Source of the DNA: Sporisorium sorghi
Taxonomy: Eukaryota > Basidiomycota > Ustilaginomycetes > Ustilaginales > Ustilaginaceae
DNA: 10,392 nt
Assembly: GCA_023212695.1 (NCBI GenBank)
Contig: JALCCG010000224.1
Location: 1-10,392 of the forward strand
Direction of reading: 5' to 3'
Shown here: piece after piece, positions 1-6,895 of the stretch
How the letters are laid out: the number at the start of each line of letters is the position of its first letter
Numbering within the stretch: position 1 is the stretch's first letter
Program-made: the position numbers and the translations under genes
The notes under the pieces: generated by a model
What the model saw: the letters and a program-made list of their open reading frames with translations, nothing else
Told to the model about the DNA's origin: nothing
The model's database searches: none

Positions 1-426
1 TTGTTGAAATTCACACCCGCGACTTTTCGAGTGACTTTTTCTCCCAGCCAAGGCTCGCTCACCAGCTAACTTTGTGTGACCTAACATTTTCAAAATTCAA
101 CACTCGACTGGACTCACTCGCGACATTTCGAGCCCACTGTCAATGCAACCTAACAATTCATTTCGCTCGCTGCAGCTCTCCCGCCCACACCATCGCCGAT
201 TTCGACCCACGGCAGGCTCCTCTCAGACACTCAATCCGAGATCCGATTCGATCTCACCCTCACCCACCCACAGACGCGTACGAAATGAAAAAAATCAAAA
301 AAAATAAAATCATGATTTTATTCATAAATATTTCAAGCCGGCTTGCTAGCTCGCTGAGCGGGGCAGCATCGAGTTGAGGGTTTTCTGCTTAATTTGGCCG
401 GATACGCGTATTTTCACTTAATCGCC

Positions 427-474
427 CGAAAAAGGGGCCCAAAATTGAGGCCTCGAAAAGGGGCCCAAAATTGA
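427..474. repeat. Tandem direct repeat, ~26-27 bp period, two copies
   Basis: Two near-identical units share the core GAAAAGGGGCCCAAAATTGA. The first lies at about 427-448 and the second at 454-474. The core contains the palindrome GGGCCC. It lies in the spacer-like region and may be a remnant of a longer array. Confidence 0.75.
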
Positions 475-519
475 ACCCACACCTGCATCTCTCGGCCGGA
501 GGCAGCTGTAGGACCGTGT

Positions 520-542
520 GGGACCGAGGGACCGAGGGACGG
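520..542. repeat. 8-bp tandem repeat (GGGACCGA)
   Basis: The unit GGGACCGA is present at 520-527 and 528-535, followed by a partial third copy. It is a short simple repeat within the spacer-like region and no function is visible. Confidence 0.6.
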
Positions 543-572
543 ATCTCGGATCGCTTTTCTGGGCAACCCACT

Positions 573-602
573 GCACTGCATCGCACTGCATCGCACTGCA
601 TC
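573..602. repeat. 10-bp tandem repeat (GCACTGCATC) x3
   Basis: Three perfect consecutive copies of GCACTGCATC occupy 573-602. This is another simple tandem repeat in the spacer-like region. Confidence 0.8.
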
Positions 603-790
603 TCGATCTTGCTTGCTACTCTCAACGGATCTTGGATCGTTTTTTTTTTTGGAGAGTGGCATCGGAGGCAATTAATTATTATTTTTTTTGTAAGAAAAAG
701 GTCGACCGCACATGTTGCACCGCCCGAAAAAAGGGCAGCCCACTGGCGCACCACCTGGCGAGCTGCGGGTTCGTTTCCAAATCGCGGGCT

Positions 791-1202
791 ACGTGTTAAA
801 CCGCGCCAACTAATAAAGCATCCCCAATTTCGAGCCCTTTTTCTCGGAAAGCTCTCGAGTACTTGAAAGCTCGAAACTCAAAGCTCGAAAAAACCCCTCA
901 CGAGGGGTCCACTTTGGATTCGCCTCGAAAATCAATTTTATTTTTTTTCCCCCCTCGAAATTCCCACCAAGGGGTCAACCTTCGACTCTCCCTCACTCGT
1001 CCCAGTCACGGCTCCAATGTTAAGCCGGCGCAACCCATTTCCAACTCGAGAAAAAAAAAATCAAAAAGGCTCGCTCCCAACTCGTCGAAACAAATTCCTC
1101 CAAGTCTGGGCATGAATGTTAAGCCGGCGCAACCTGTTCTCAGCCCCCAAATCCAACTCGAGGAAAAACCCCCTCGAGGATGAGTGTTAGACCGCCACAA
1201 CT
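791..1202. repeat. Dispersed spacer repeat, four degenerate copies
   Basis: A 20-bp core, AATGTTAAGCCGGCGCAACC, occurs exactly at 1016-1035 and 1115-1134. Diverged copies lie at about 791-810 (ACGTGTTAAACCGCGCCAAC) and 1183-1202 (AGTGTTAGACCGCCACAACT). Copies are followed at varying distance by C-rich text and a CTCGAG or CTCGAAA motif. Spacing between copies is irregular (about 225, 99 and 68 bp), so this is not a clean tandem array. It resembles degenerate subrepeats of ribosomal spacers, but a regulatory role is not shown. Confidence 0.7.
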
Positions 1203-1343
1203 CATTTCCCAACCCTAGCTTTTTCTTCGAAAAAAATATATATTTCCAATTTCCCGCGTCTGTATCGGCGTCCGCGTCCACCCCGCCGCCAGCCAAAATT
1301 TCTCACCAAATCTCCAAGGGGTATGTATGCCTTTGGAAATTCG

Positions 1344-1384
1344 CTCGACTCGACTCGACTCGCGTGCCTGCCTGCCTGCCTGCC
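1344..1384. repeat. CTCGA and CCTG microsatellites
   Basis: About four copies of CTCGA (1344-1362) are followed by four to five copies of CCTG (1366-1384). The same CTCGA/CGACT type of repeat recurs near 10112-10136, so it is a recurrent simple repeat of this genome rather than specific to the spacer. Confidence 0.8.
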
Positions 1385-1499
1385 TTTTTTCGAAAAACAC
1401 TCCCGCCACTTCTTTTTTTTCGCACTGCCCTCTCGAAAAAGAAAATGAATTGATTTTCTCTTCCGCCTTCCCAATTTAGATCTAACACCGCAACCCTTT

Positions 1500-1525
1500 A
1501 AAAAAAAGTTTGGACAACGCCAAAC
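1500..1525 (-). terminator. Hairpin plus T8 at the 28S 3' end (possible 3' processing or termination element)
   Basis: On the minus strand the final bases of the 28S rRNA run into a stem GTTTGG / CCAAAC (1525-1520 with 1513-1508, six-base loop CGTTGT), followed at once by eight T residues (1507-1500). It resembles an intrinsic terminator in shape. RNA polymerase I does not use intrinsic terminators, so a role in 3' end processing of the pre-rRNA is at least as likely; in yeast an RNase III stem-loop lies close after the 25S end. Function is inferred from position only. Confidence 0.35.
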
Positions 1526-1924
1526 AAATCGTGGAAGATAGGGCTGAGCCTCAGCAGATCGTAGCAACAAGGCCACTCTACTGCTTACAGCACCCCCTTC
1601 CCATTCAAGTCGTCTGCAAGAGATTTTTCCCCGCTCATATTGTGATTGCAATTCACGAGGTAGACCGCAGACCTTTCCGTCCACGAGCCCGTCCCTCGCC
1701 AGCTATGGTACACAAGCATCAGAGATGCTTTATCTTTACTCATTTCATATAAGCGGGACCAACATCATCGCTTCCAGCACAGATTCTGGCTTAGAGGCGT
1801 TCAGCCATTATCTAGCGTGTGGTAGCTTCGCCGCACTGCCCTGTTGGACAACGGCCAAGACCAATTACACGAATCAACAGTTCCTCTCGTACTAAGTTGA
1901 ATTACTGTTACGATAACCCTCCAT

Positions 1925-1979
<55 letters not shown>

Positions 1980-2513
1980 ATTCCTTTCGAAGGAAAAAAA
2001 CGCACTTAAACACACGTTTCCGCATGTTTATGTGTGTTCCAACTTCTGTACCGACCTTGGAGAATCATTTCCTAAACTCCTTCATTCGATCCACATAATG
2101 TCAGATCGAAAACGGCCCTTGGATCTCGTCTCTGCAGGAGATTACTTCCAAGCATCCTTTCGGATGGGAGTAGCACGTACCTTAAGCCGAGATTGACTTT
2201 GACTCTTTCTTCCTTTTTTCCAATATCAAGAGCAAAGCCAACTCAACCCACACCTTACCGCGCGTTACATGCGTCTGATAGAAGTCGCCCTCTATCGACT
2301 GCACTCGGGATTAGCATAGATTTTTCGCAAAACCCTTAGCCTCCCCCGAACCAGGTTGTGTCGCAGCATGATACCTGCAGCATATGCATCATGTCTACTA
2401 GGAAGAATCCCAACGCCCAACAACAATCATCGAATTGCCTTCCTTTTACCACCAATAAGGTTTTCTTTTTTTAGTGGGTGAACAATCCAACGCTTACCGA
2501 ATTCTGCTTCGGT

Positions 2514-2549
<36 letters not shown>

Positions 2550-2598
2550 AACGTCGCTATGAACGCTTGGCTGCCACAAGCCAGTTATCCCTGTGGTA
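1524..2598 (-). rRNA. 28S (large-subunit) rRNA, 3' part only, with intron
   Basis: Reading the minus strand, exon 1 (2598-2473) starts at TACCACAGGGATAACTGGC in the peptidyl-transferase region and runs through the A-loop text GTTCACCCACT. Exon 2 (1982-1524) resumes at AATAGGGAACGTGAGCTGGG, includes the sarcin-ricin loop AGTACGAGAGGAAC, and ends at GATTTGT, the usual fungal 25S/28S 3' terminus. The exons total about 585 nt, so most of the ~3.4-kb molecule is absent. Homology ends sharply at 2598, and no further upstream 28S was recognised to the right. Conserved stems look intact, including a compensated pair around the sarcin-ricin loop. That suggests a recent or recently functional copy, although it cannot make a complete rRNA as it stands. 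Confidence 0.93.
1983..2472 (-). ncRNA. Group I self-splicing intron in 28S rRNA (E. coli site ~L2563)
   Basis: A 490-nt insert separates CACCCACT from AATAGGGAACG, which are contiguous in ordinary eukaryotic 28S rRNA. The 5' exon ends in U and the intron ends in G, as group I introns require. Near its 5' end (2460-2449) lies CCTTATTGGTGG. GGTGG pairs with exon CCACT, giving the diagnostic U.G pair at the splice site (P1), and CCTTATT pairs over seven bases with downstream exon AATAGGG (P10, one G.U). A candidate P7 joins GCATGT (2272-2267) to ACGTGC (2178-2173); it is followed by a P9-like hairpin CATCC-GAAA-GGATG (2166-2153). I did not assign P3-P6 or the subgroup. No homing endonuclease ORF is present. 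By counting from the A-loop the insertion follows position 2563 in E. coli numbering, a recognised insertion site. Confidence 0.9.
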
Positions 2599-2861
2599 CG
2601 TTTCCTCCAGGTTTTTTTCTTTTTCTCGCAAAAAAAACCCCCACTGAGCTCCGGGCTGGCTACACCTTTCCTCTCAGGGCACTCTCTCGAGTGGGACTGA
2701 CTATCCCAGGTTTGCACTAGGCAGAGTGACTGGGGATGCCTGTACCACTTCTCCTGCTCAACCACTGGCCGTGATACTTCACAGGCATCATGAGTAGAGT
2801 ATAATAAAGGTATTAGAAGCATTTACAGAGCCCTGGGAGCAACTCTGCTTCCTGACCTTAA
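2599..2861 (-). other. Possible truncated 3' part of a second group I intron at the rDNA break
   Basis: On the minus strand this DNA abuts rRNA at ...AAACG|TACCACAGGG, exactly where rRNA similarity begins, and its last base is G, as expected for an intron end. It contains GATAGTC (2705-2699), which resembles the 3' strand of P7 in IC1-type introns. A few bases later is a perfect hairpin CACTC-GAGA-GAGTG (2693-2680) with a GNRA loop, as in P9; the intact intron at 1983-2472 has the same order of candidate elements. A matching 5' P7 strand, guide sequence and upstream exon were not found. It may be a 5'-truncated intron, or unrelated subtelomeric DNA that only looks like one. Confidence 0.35.
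2736..2789. repeat. 9-bp perfect inverted repeat
   Basis: GATGCCTGT (2736-2744) and ACAGGCATC (2781-2789) are exact reverse complements 36 bp apart. They lie inside the putative truncated intron and could be one of its helices, or an unrelated palindrome. Confidence 0.5.
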
Positions 2862-2879
2862 CCCTAGATTCTTGTGCAG

Positions 2880-2899
2880 CCCCTTGTAACCCTAACCCT
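2880..2899. repeat. Interstitial telomere-type block, copy 1
   Basis: The 20-mer CCCCTTGTAACCCTAACCCT occurs here and again, identically, at 3846-3865. It holds two CCCTAA-phase units; a single further unit lies at about 2868-2874. CCCTAA on this strand is the orientation expected if the chromosome end lay to the left, toward the rDNA fragment. Confidence 0.8.
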
Positions 2900-2950
2900 G
2901 CGTGCTCCAGTGGAGCCAGAGACACCTGCAGTGATGGATACAGGCTCTAG

Positions 2951-3277
2951 ATGAGCTGGATGACAGTGTGGTGGTACTCCTCTACCCAACCCCTTTGTGG
3001 TGTCACCATCAGCGTCTCCAGCCATCACGCTGCACACCTGGCCACACCTCCATGCTGTACTCTGCACAGCCTGTACAACCTCAAGGTGAGCAACTTCATC
3101 AGCAAGGATGGCAACTGCATGTTCAGGGCCATGGCCTACCACCTCACCAGCAGCCAGGCCAATCACATGGAGGTGCAGATGAAAGCACTCCACTGGCTGC
3201 AGCACAACCCAGACATCCTGCTGGCGTTTGCAGCCCAAGGCGATGGGCATCTCTCAGCTGCTGTGTATCAACCCTAG
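2951..3277 (+). pseudogene. Broken OTU-type cysteine protease fragment
   Basis: The frame through about 3060-3240 encodes NFISKDGNCMFRAMAYHL followed by a helical, Q- and H-rich segment. D-G-N-C-x-F-R-A is the hallmark of the OTU deubiquitinase fold, in which the Cys (codon 3116-3118) is the nucleophile. The catalytic His region at the C-terminus is missing: the frame stops at 3277 inside a CCCTAGGGTCA repeat motif. Protein-like text appears in other frames on both sides (about 2901-2951 and 2950-3000 upstream, 3279-3345 downstream), which suggests frameshifts in a once longer gene. OTU domains occur in cellular deubiquitinases and in some fungal transposons such as Helitrons. The subtelomeric, repeat-rich setting favours an element or subtelomeric family remnant, but the parent gene is not identified. 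Confidence 0.55.
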
Positions 3278-3364
3278 GGTCAAATTTACAATCTGCTCTG
3301 CAGAAAACCCCAGTGCATATCAAGACAGGGCCACTTATTATGCCCAATCACCCTAACCCTACAG

Positions 3365-3398
3365 GGGTAGGGTCAGATCAACACGTTTGACCCTACCC
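3365..3398. repeat. Perfect 11-bp inverted repeat with 12-nt loop
   Basis: GGGTAGGGTCA (3365-3375) and TGACCCTACCC (3388-3398) are exact reverse complements. They form a strong potential hairpin or a two-site palindrome. It is the densest spot of the TAGGGTCA repeat cluster and lies just after the OTU fragment. Confidence 0.8.
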
Positions 3399-3442
3399 AG
3401 CCACAGCAACAACAGCTGCAGCTATGAGCTTGTACATACATC

Positions 3443-3462
3443 CATTTGACACCATTTGACAC
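3443..3462. repeat. 10-bp direct duplication (CATTTGACAC)
   Basis: Two adjacent exact copies of CATTTGACAC lie at 3443-3452 and 3453-3462. It is a short tandem duplication with no visible function. Confidence 0.7.
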
Positions 3463-3845
3463 ATCTTTCATTATCAGCCAGACTCAATCAGAGCAACTTT
3501 TTTCATCTGCTCAACCCTCCAATGGTCCCCCCTTTGGATTTGCCCTGCTTTCAACTTATTCCACCCCTATGCCTCCAATACACCTTTTCCATCCCCAATT
3601 TCTTGCATACATTAGTTTTTCATCATTACACACCTGTCTGCACCATTGGATGACCCAAAAGCCAAAAAAAAGTTCTCTGACCCTACCTTGACCACACCTG
3701 CTGACCCTACTTTTGGTGAGCCACCCTGACCTGTTTTTATAGTCAACCTGCATAGGGTCAATTAATGACTCTTACTATACTCACCTGAGACTATCTAGTA
3801 ATGCAAAGAAAAGGGGGTGTTTGGTCACCAACCCTACCTGGGATA

Positions 3846-3872
3846 CCCCTTGTAACCCTAACCCTAACCCTG
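3846..3872. repeat. Interstitial telomere-type block, copy 2
   Basis: CCCCTTGTAACCCTAACCCT repeats the 20-mer at 2880-2899 and adds one more CCCTAA-phase unit, giving three in a row ending in CCCTG. It has the same orientation as copy 1, so the two copies bracket about 966 bp that contains the OTU fragment and the TAGGGTCA cluster. Confidence 0.85.
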
Positions 3873-5359
3873 AGAAATACTTACGAGCAGAGTGCTGAGA
3901 CATAGTTGCAGTAGAGAGAAATGATTGGAGTGTGTGAGTGGTGAAGTGTTGGAGTGTGTATCAAAGATAGAGAGCGGTGAAGTGATGTCTGATGCGGCAG
4001 TGATGGTCAACAAGTGCAAGTATATATACATGTGCACTGTCTACAAGGCACTTGCTGAGCAGCGTGTCAGCGGTCACGCGCCTGGCTTCCAAGCTCGCGG
4101 GTAGAACCGACTTACTTTCGAAGTTGCTGGGCTCATAAATATGCTGTGGTAATTTACAAACTTGAACGAGCTCGAAGGTAACGAGCCGTTTGTTGCCTTC
4201 GAAGCTGACTGACCACTGTGGTCACCTCATCCAGAGGACTTGAAAAGCTGAGCTTACTATAAAGAATGTATAAGATAGAGTGGATGGGCTCCCGCCCTTC
4301 CACTGCTGTGAGGTCGTGACTTATATACGGCGGTCTCGTGGCCCCTGGCCACATCAACCACCCTCCTCCTCCTCATCTCCCCCACTCACCCCACCTGGAC
4401 CTGCAGTGGGCTGCGAGCTTGGGCCCACTCGCATACACCCCCACCCCTGTCCGATGTCAACGCCAGCCAGTAATGTCCAGTGCCTTCTCGCCGGCCTTGT
4501 CGACTCCTACGCATTGACTGGACTGCTGAACACAAAGGATTCATATCAAGCTCAACAATCAGAAGTGCTACGGTCAGAAGTGTGAGAACCAGATGCTGCT
4601 GCATTGGTTTCTGCATTGCATTGACAGTCCCTTTGATCTGTGGCAGTGCTACGATGGCTGCAATTGTGATTGTGACAGTGGTGGTCACGTCTGCTTTGTC
4701 CTTTACATGCTTTGTGTCTTGGTGGGCAGTCTGACGCTTCATTGAGTTGGAATTTCCCACAAATTCTCACAGCCATGGCTGGCATCAAAGCATGGACTGT
4801 GAGCACAACTGCAATGGCAACTGTGACTGTGACCGTGACTGTCACACACGCTGTGTGCCCATTCTCTGAGTGGGTTGCTCAAAGTTGCGTGTGACCGCCA
4901 ATCCCACTGCACTTTGGCTTTTTCACAGACTGCTGCTGTACTGCACTCTGGTAATGCACAAAATATCACACTCCTTTTCTCATCCATAATTTCTCAAATG
5001 ATATTGACGGTCAATGGTTTCTGGACTGCTGCATGTTGGACCGCTGAGTGAGTCAGGCTGTAGCGTGAGTCAGACCACAGCGTGCTGGACTGCTGCGTGT
5101 GCTGGACCACTGTGCATGCTCAAAGTTGGATTTGATCGCCAGGCACTGGAGCAGTGTGGCAGCAGCAGGAATTTCCATGAATTTTGATGTGTCGCTGGCC
5201 TCCACAAATTTCAAACTGTAGCAGCACTGGAGCAGTGTCTTTTGCGCTGACTGCTGGCTCCCCTCCACCTGGCCAGACACACCCATTTGGCGGTACAGTC
5301 ACGACCACCTTGCGCCATCGACCGCCCACGCCCTAGGGCTAGGGCATCATATCCTATGA
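3873..5359. other. Gene-free stretch with short degenerate repeats
   Basis: No ORF here has a recognisable domain or the codon character of the two genes further right. Repeats seen: GTGACTGTGACCGTGACTGTCAC-like text near 4819-4843; GCTCAAAGTTG at 4877-4887 and 5118-5128, both followed by a CGCCA-containing tail; CTGGACTGCTGC at 5021-5032 and 5085-5096; and GCACTGGAGCAGTGT at 5143-5157 and 5224-5238, whose core CACTG-GAG-CAGTG is palindromic. Two CTAGGG units sit at 5333-5344. The pattern fits decayed subtelomeric repeat DNA. A hydrophobic ORF at 4480-4734 is most likely a by-product of the GTGAC-rich text. Confidence 0.5.
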
Positions 5360-5424
5360 ATTGGTGATGATTGCAGATTGGATGATCATAGCCAATGGAA
5401 GGACCAATGATACACATATAAATA
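5360..5424 (+). promoter_or_regulatory. ATP11 promoter: CCAAT-box cluster and TATA element
   Basis: Four CCAAT-type boxes lie within 50 bp: ATTGG at 5360-5364 and 5377-5381, and CCAAT at 5392-5396 and 5404-5408. A TATAAATA element follows at 5417-5424, about 150 bp before the ATP11 start codon. CCAAT boxes are bound by the HAP (NF-Y type) complex, which in fungi is known to activate respiratory genes. Such control would suit a mitochondrial ATP synthase assembly factor. Binding is inferred from sequence only. Confidence 0.5.
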
Positions 5425-5574
5425 AATGACGAAATTCTGTTGTGCTCCCCCCAACCCGAGATCCGAGTTATGGCTTTTTTCGACACTGATCTTCGCTGCT
5501 CTGCCCAACGTCCTTGAAGCTTCTTATCTCGTCGCTCACCAGCTGTACTCCATACACCCAGCCCAAAGACCAAC

Positions 5575-6777
5575 ATGAGGCCTCTCACCAGCACCGTCTG
5601 CAGTGCTTACGCCACCGCCATAGCCTCTGGATCTCGCGCACGCGCTCTTCACACAGCTCGACCTTGCCTCGCCCAAGTGTCTCCGCCTCTGCCCTTCTCC
5701 TGGTCGCACCTCAAATCCGACGACCAGGCGCGAGGCACCAATCAAGCTCAGCTCGACGCTTTGACTTCCGCGATCGTTCAGGATCATCGCGCATTGGTTC
5801 AGCAGAAGCGTGACCGCAAACTCCGCGAGTACGAGGCCAAGATCAAGGTCAAGGCGATGCAGGAGGGCTTGTCGCCCGAAGAGTTCAAACGTAGATCTCT
5901 CGAGTTTGCCGCCGTCAAACCCACCCGGCCTATCGCTTCCACAGCAAGCTCGGCTGCTTCGTCCAACACGTCGACCGCTGCTTCATCTTTGTCCGAGGTA
6001 GAGAAGCGAGACCAGGCGATAGCACAGAAGCTGCAGCAGCGATCCCAGGCGGAAGCGGCCAAGAAAATCGCCTCCGGCCAGGTCCATTCCACCCCCACAG
6101 GCGCACAGGAGGGTCCTATCAAGCCGCTCAGCAAGATCCTCGATGTGGGAAAGCTTCGGACGCAAGATCAGGAAACCATCACCAAGCTGTGGGCCGGCTA
6201 CCACATGATCAAGAACAAGCTGTCTGCGGTGATCCCCACCGAAAAGTACCTCGAGATGCTCGCCAACGCGCGCAAGTATCCGCAGTTTGTGCTTCCGCTG
6301 CCGCGACAGGTGATCGACGAGGAGTCCGACGCAGCCGGTAGCCCGAAAGAAGCTTTTGAGATGCAGTTCCTCGAGTGGGCCGTCGTCCCGAATCCAGCAG
6401 CTGCCCAGGGCGCGCCTCCCTCGGCTACGACGATCTTCACGCCGCTGGCCGAGTACAAGCTCAAGCAGGACTTCAGCCAGCCCGTGCTCATCCTCACCTT
6501 CTACACCGATCTGGCGCAGGACAATGGCATCGTGCTCATGAGGGGCGAGGTCACGGGCCTCAATGAGAAGACGGGCAAGGGTGGGCGCATCGACCAGGCG
6601 CAGGCGCAGCTGCTCGCTCTCACTCTGCAGAGGTTCTACCTTCCCTCGTCGACGACGGCGGTAGACACGGATGCCAAGGACGACGCTTCAGCCTGTGCTC
6701 AACTCTTGCACGACTTTCACAAACGTCCGACGGAATTCGATGTGGAACAACTTGTCAATGTAGCTTTCGGTCTTTGA
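5575..6777 (+). CDS. ATP11: Atp11-family mitochondrial F1-ATPase assembly factor
   Basis: This is a 400-residue, intron-free ORF. Atp11 is a mitochondrial matrix chaperone that binds free beta subunits of F1-ATPase and prevents their aggregation before alpha3beta3 assembly. The N-terminus (about 1-34) is rich in Arg, Ser and Ala, lacks acidic residues and contains RALHTARP, typical of a mitochondrial presequence. A charged helical stretch (about 65-110) precedes a Ser/Ala-rich linker (about 120-140). The family core starts near 183 with KPLSKILDVGKLRTQD and continues through ITKLWAGYHMIKNKLSAVIP and YPQFVLPLPR to about 244. Later conserved segments are FLEW, LAEYKLKQDF and LTFYTDLAQDNGIVLMRGEV (306-325). 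It is longer than yeast (318) or human (about 330) relatives because of the N-terminal linkers. The start has A at -3 and lies 150 bp after a TATA box. UTP6 converges 118 bp downstream. Confidence 0.93.
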   Translation: MRPLTSTVCSAYATAIASGSRARALHTARPCLAQVSPPLPFSWSHLKSDDQARGTNQAQLDALTSAIVQDHRALVQQKRDRKLREYEAKIKVKAMQEGLSPEEFKRRSLEFAAVKPTRPIASTASSAASSNTSTAASSLSEVEKRDQAIAQKLQQRSQAEAAKKIASGQVHSTPTGAQEGPIKPLSKILDVGKLRTQDQETITKLWAGYHMIKNKLSAVIPTEKYLEMLANARKYPQFVLPLPRQVIDEESDAAGSPKEAFEMQFLEWAVVPNPAAAQGAPPSATTIFTPLAEYKLKQDFSQPVLILTFYTDLAQDNGIVLMRGEVTGLNEKTGKGGRIDQAQAQLLALTLQRFYLPSSTTAVDTDAKDDASACAQLLHDFHKRPTEFDVEQLVNVAFGL

Positions 6778-6895
6778 ATTGGTGTGCCATTCACAACACT
6801 CTGGAATAGAGGCAATCCACGCATTCATACGCATGCACCTTTGTCTTTTGGATTGGCGTGCTTGCGTGCTTGTAACACGAATGAGCGTAGGTCTG
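6778..6895. other. Convergent intergenic spacer between ATP11 and UTP6
   Basis: Only 118 bp separate the two stop codons, so the 3' untranslated regions probably overlap or abut. No gene or clear terminator motif was seen. Confidence 0.6.

Larger units (their letters stand above)
1..1523. other. rDNA intergenic-spacer-like region
   Basis: This stretch directly follows the 3' end of the minus-strand 28S rRNA fragment, where the ribosomal intergenic spacer would lie. It has no ORF with recognisable protein similarity; the short ORFs translate simple repeats and homopolymer runs. It is full of A and T runs, many copies of TTCGAAA or CTCGAAA, and several tandem and dispersed repeats listed separately. 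No 5S rRNA or tRNA gene was recognised on either strand. The spacer assignment is inferred from position and repeat character, not from a match to a known spacer. The left edge of the window gives no sign of the spacer's far end. Confidence 0.6.
3271..3760. repeat. Six copies of octamer TAGGGTCA / TGACCCTA
   Basis: TAGGGTCA occurs at 3275-3282, 3368-3375 and 3753-3760. Its complement TGACCCTA occurs at 3388-3395, 3678-3685 and 3702-3709. Chance expectation for both strands in 500 bp is about 0.015 copies. The motif overlaps the telomere unit (TAGGG) but ends in TCA, so it is a variant repeat or a binding-site-like motif rather than plain telomere. The DNA between copies has no recognisable gene; the small ORFs at about 3446-3691 show no domain. 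Confidence 0.7.

Noticed and set aside
704..790. Possible tRNA, because GGGTTCGTTTCC resembles a B box
   Set aside because: The invariant A after TTCG is a T, no A box is placed correctly, and the flanks do not fold as a cloverleaf.
1202..1684. 160-residue minus-strand ORF across the 28S 3' end
   Set aside because: Part of it lies within rRNA and the rest in spacer repeats; translation is not protein-like.
2473..2598. Insertion of an R2- or R1-type rDNA retrotransposon at the 28S break
   Set aside because: The break is not at the known R1 or R2 target sequences, and no reverse transcriptase coding sequence is present on the adjoining side.
3081..3100. AAG|GTGAGC as a 5' splice donor in the OTU fragment
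   Set aside because: Reading through it keeps the frame into the conserved NFISKDGNC segment, so splicing there would remove the motif.
3271..3280. ACCCTAGGGT palindrome as a telomere-telomere fusion point
   Set aside because: End-to-end fusion would give TTAGGG followed by CCCTAA; here the order is reversed and only one unit is present on each side.
4480..4734. 84-residue hydrophobic ORF that could be a small membrane protein
   Set aside because: Its hydrophobic part comes from GTGAC/GTGAT-rich text that gives Val/Thr/Ile codons. An overlapping antisense ORF is equally long, and no family or promoter is recognisable.
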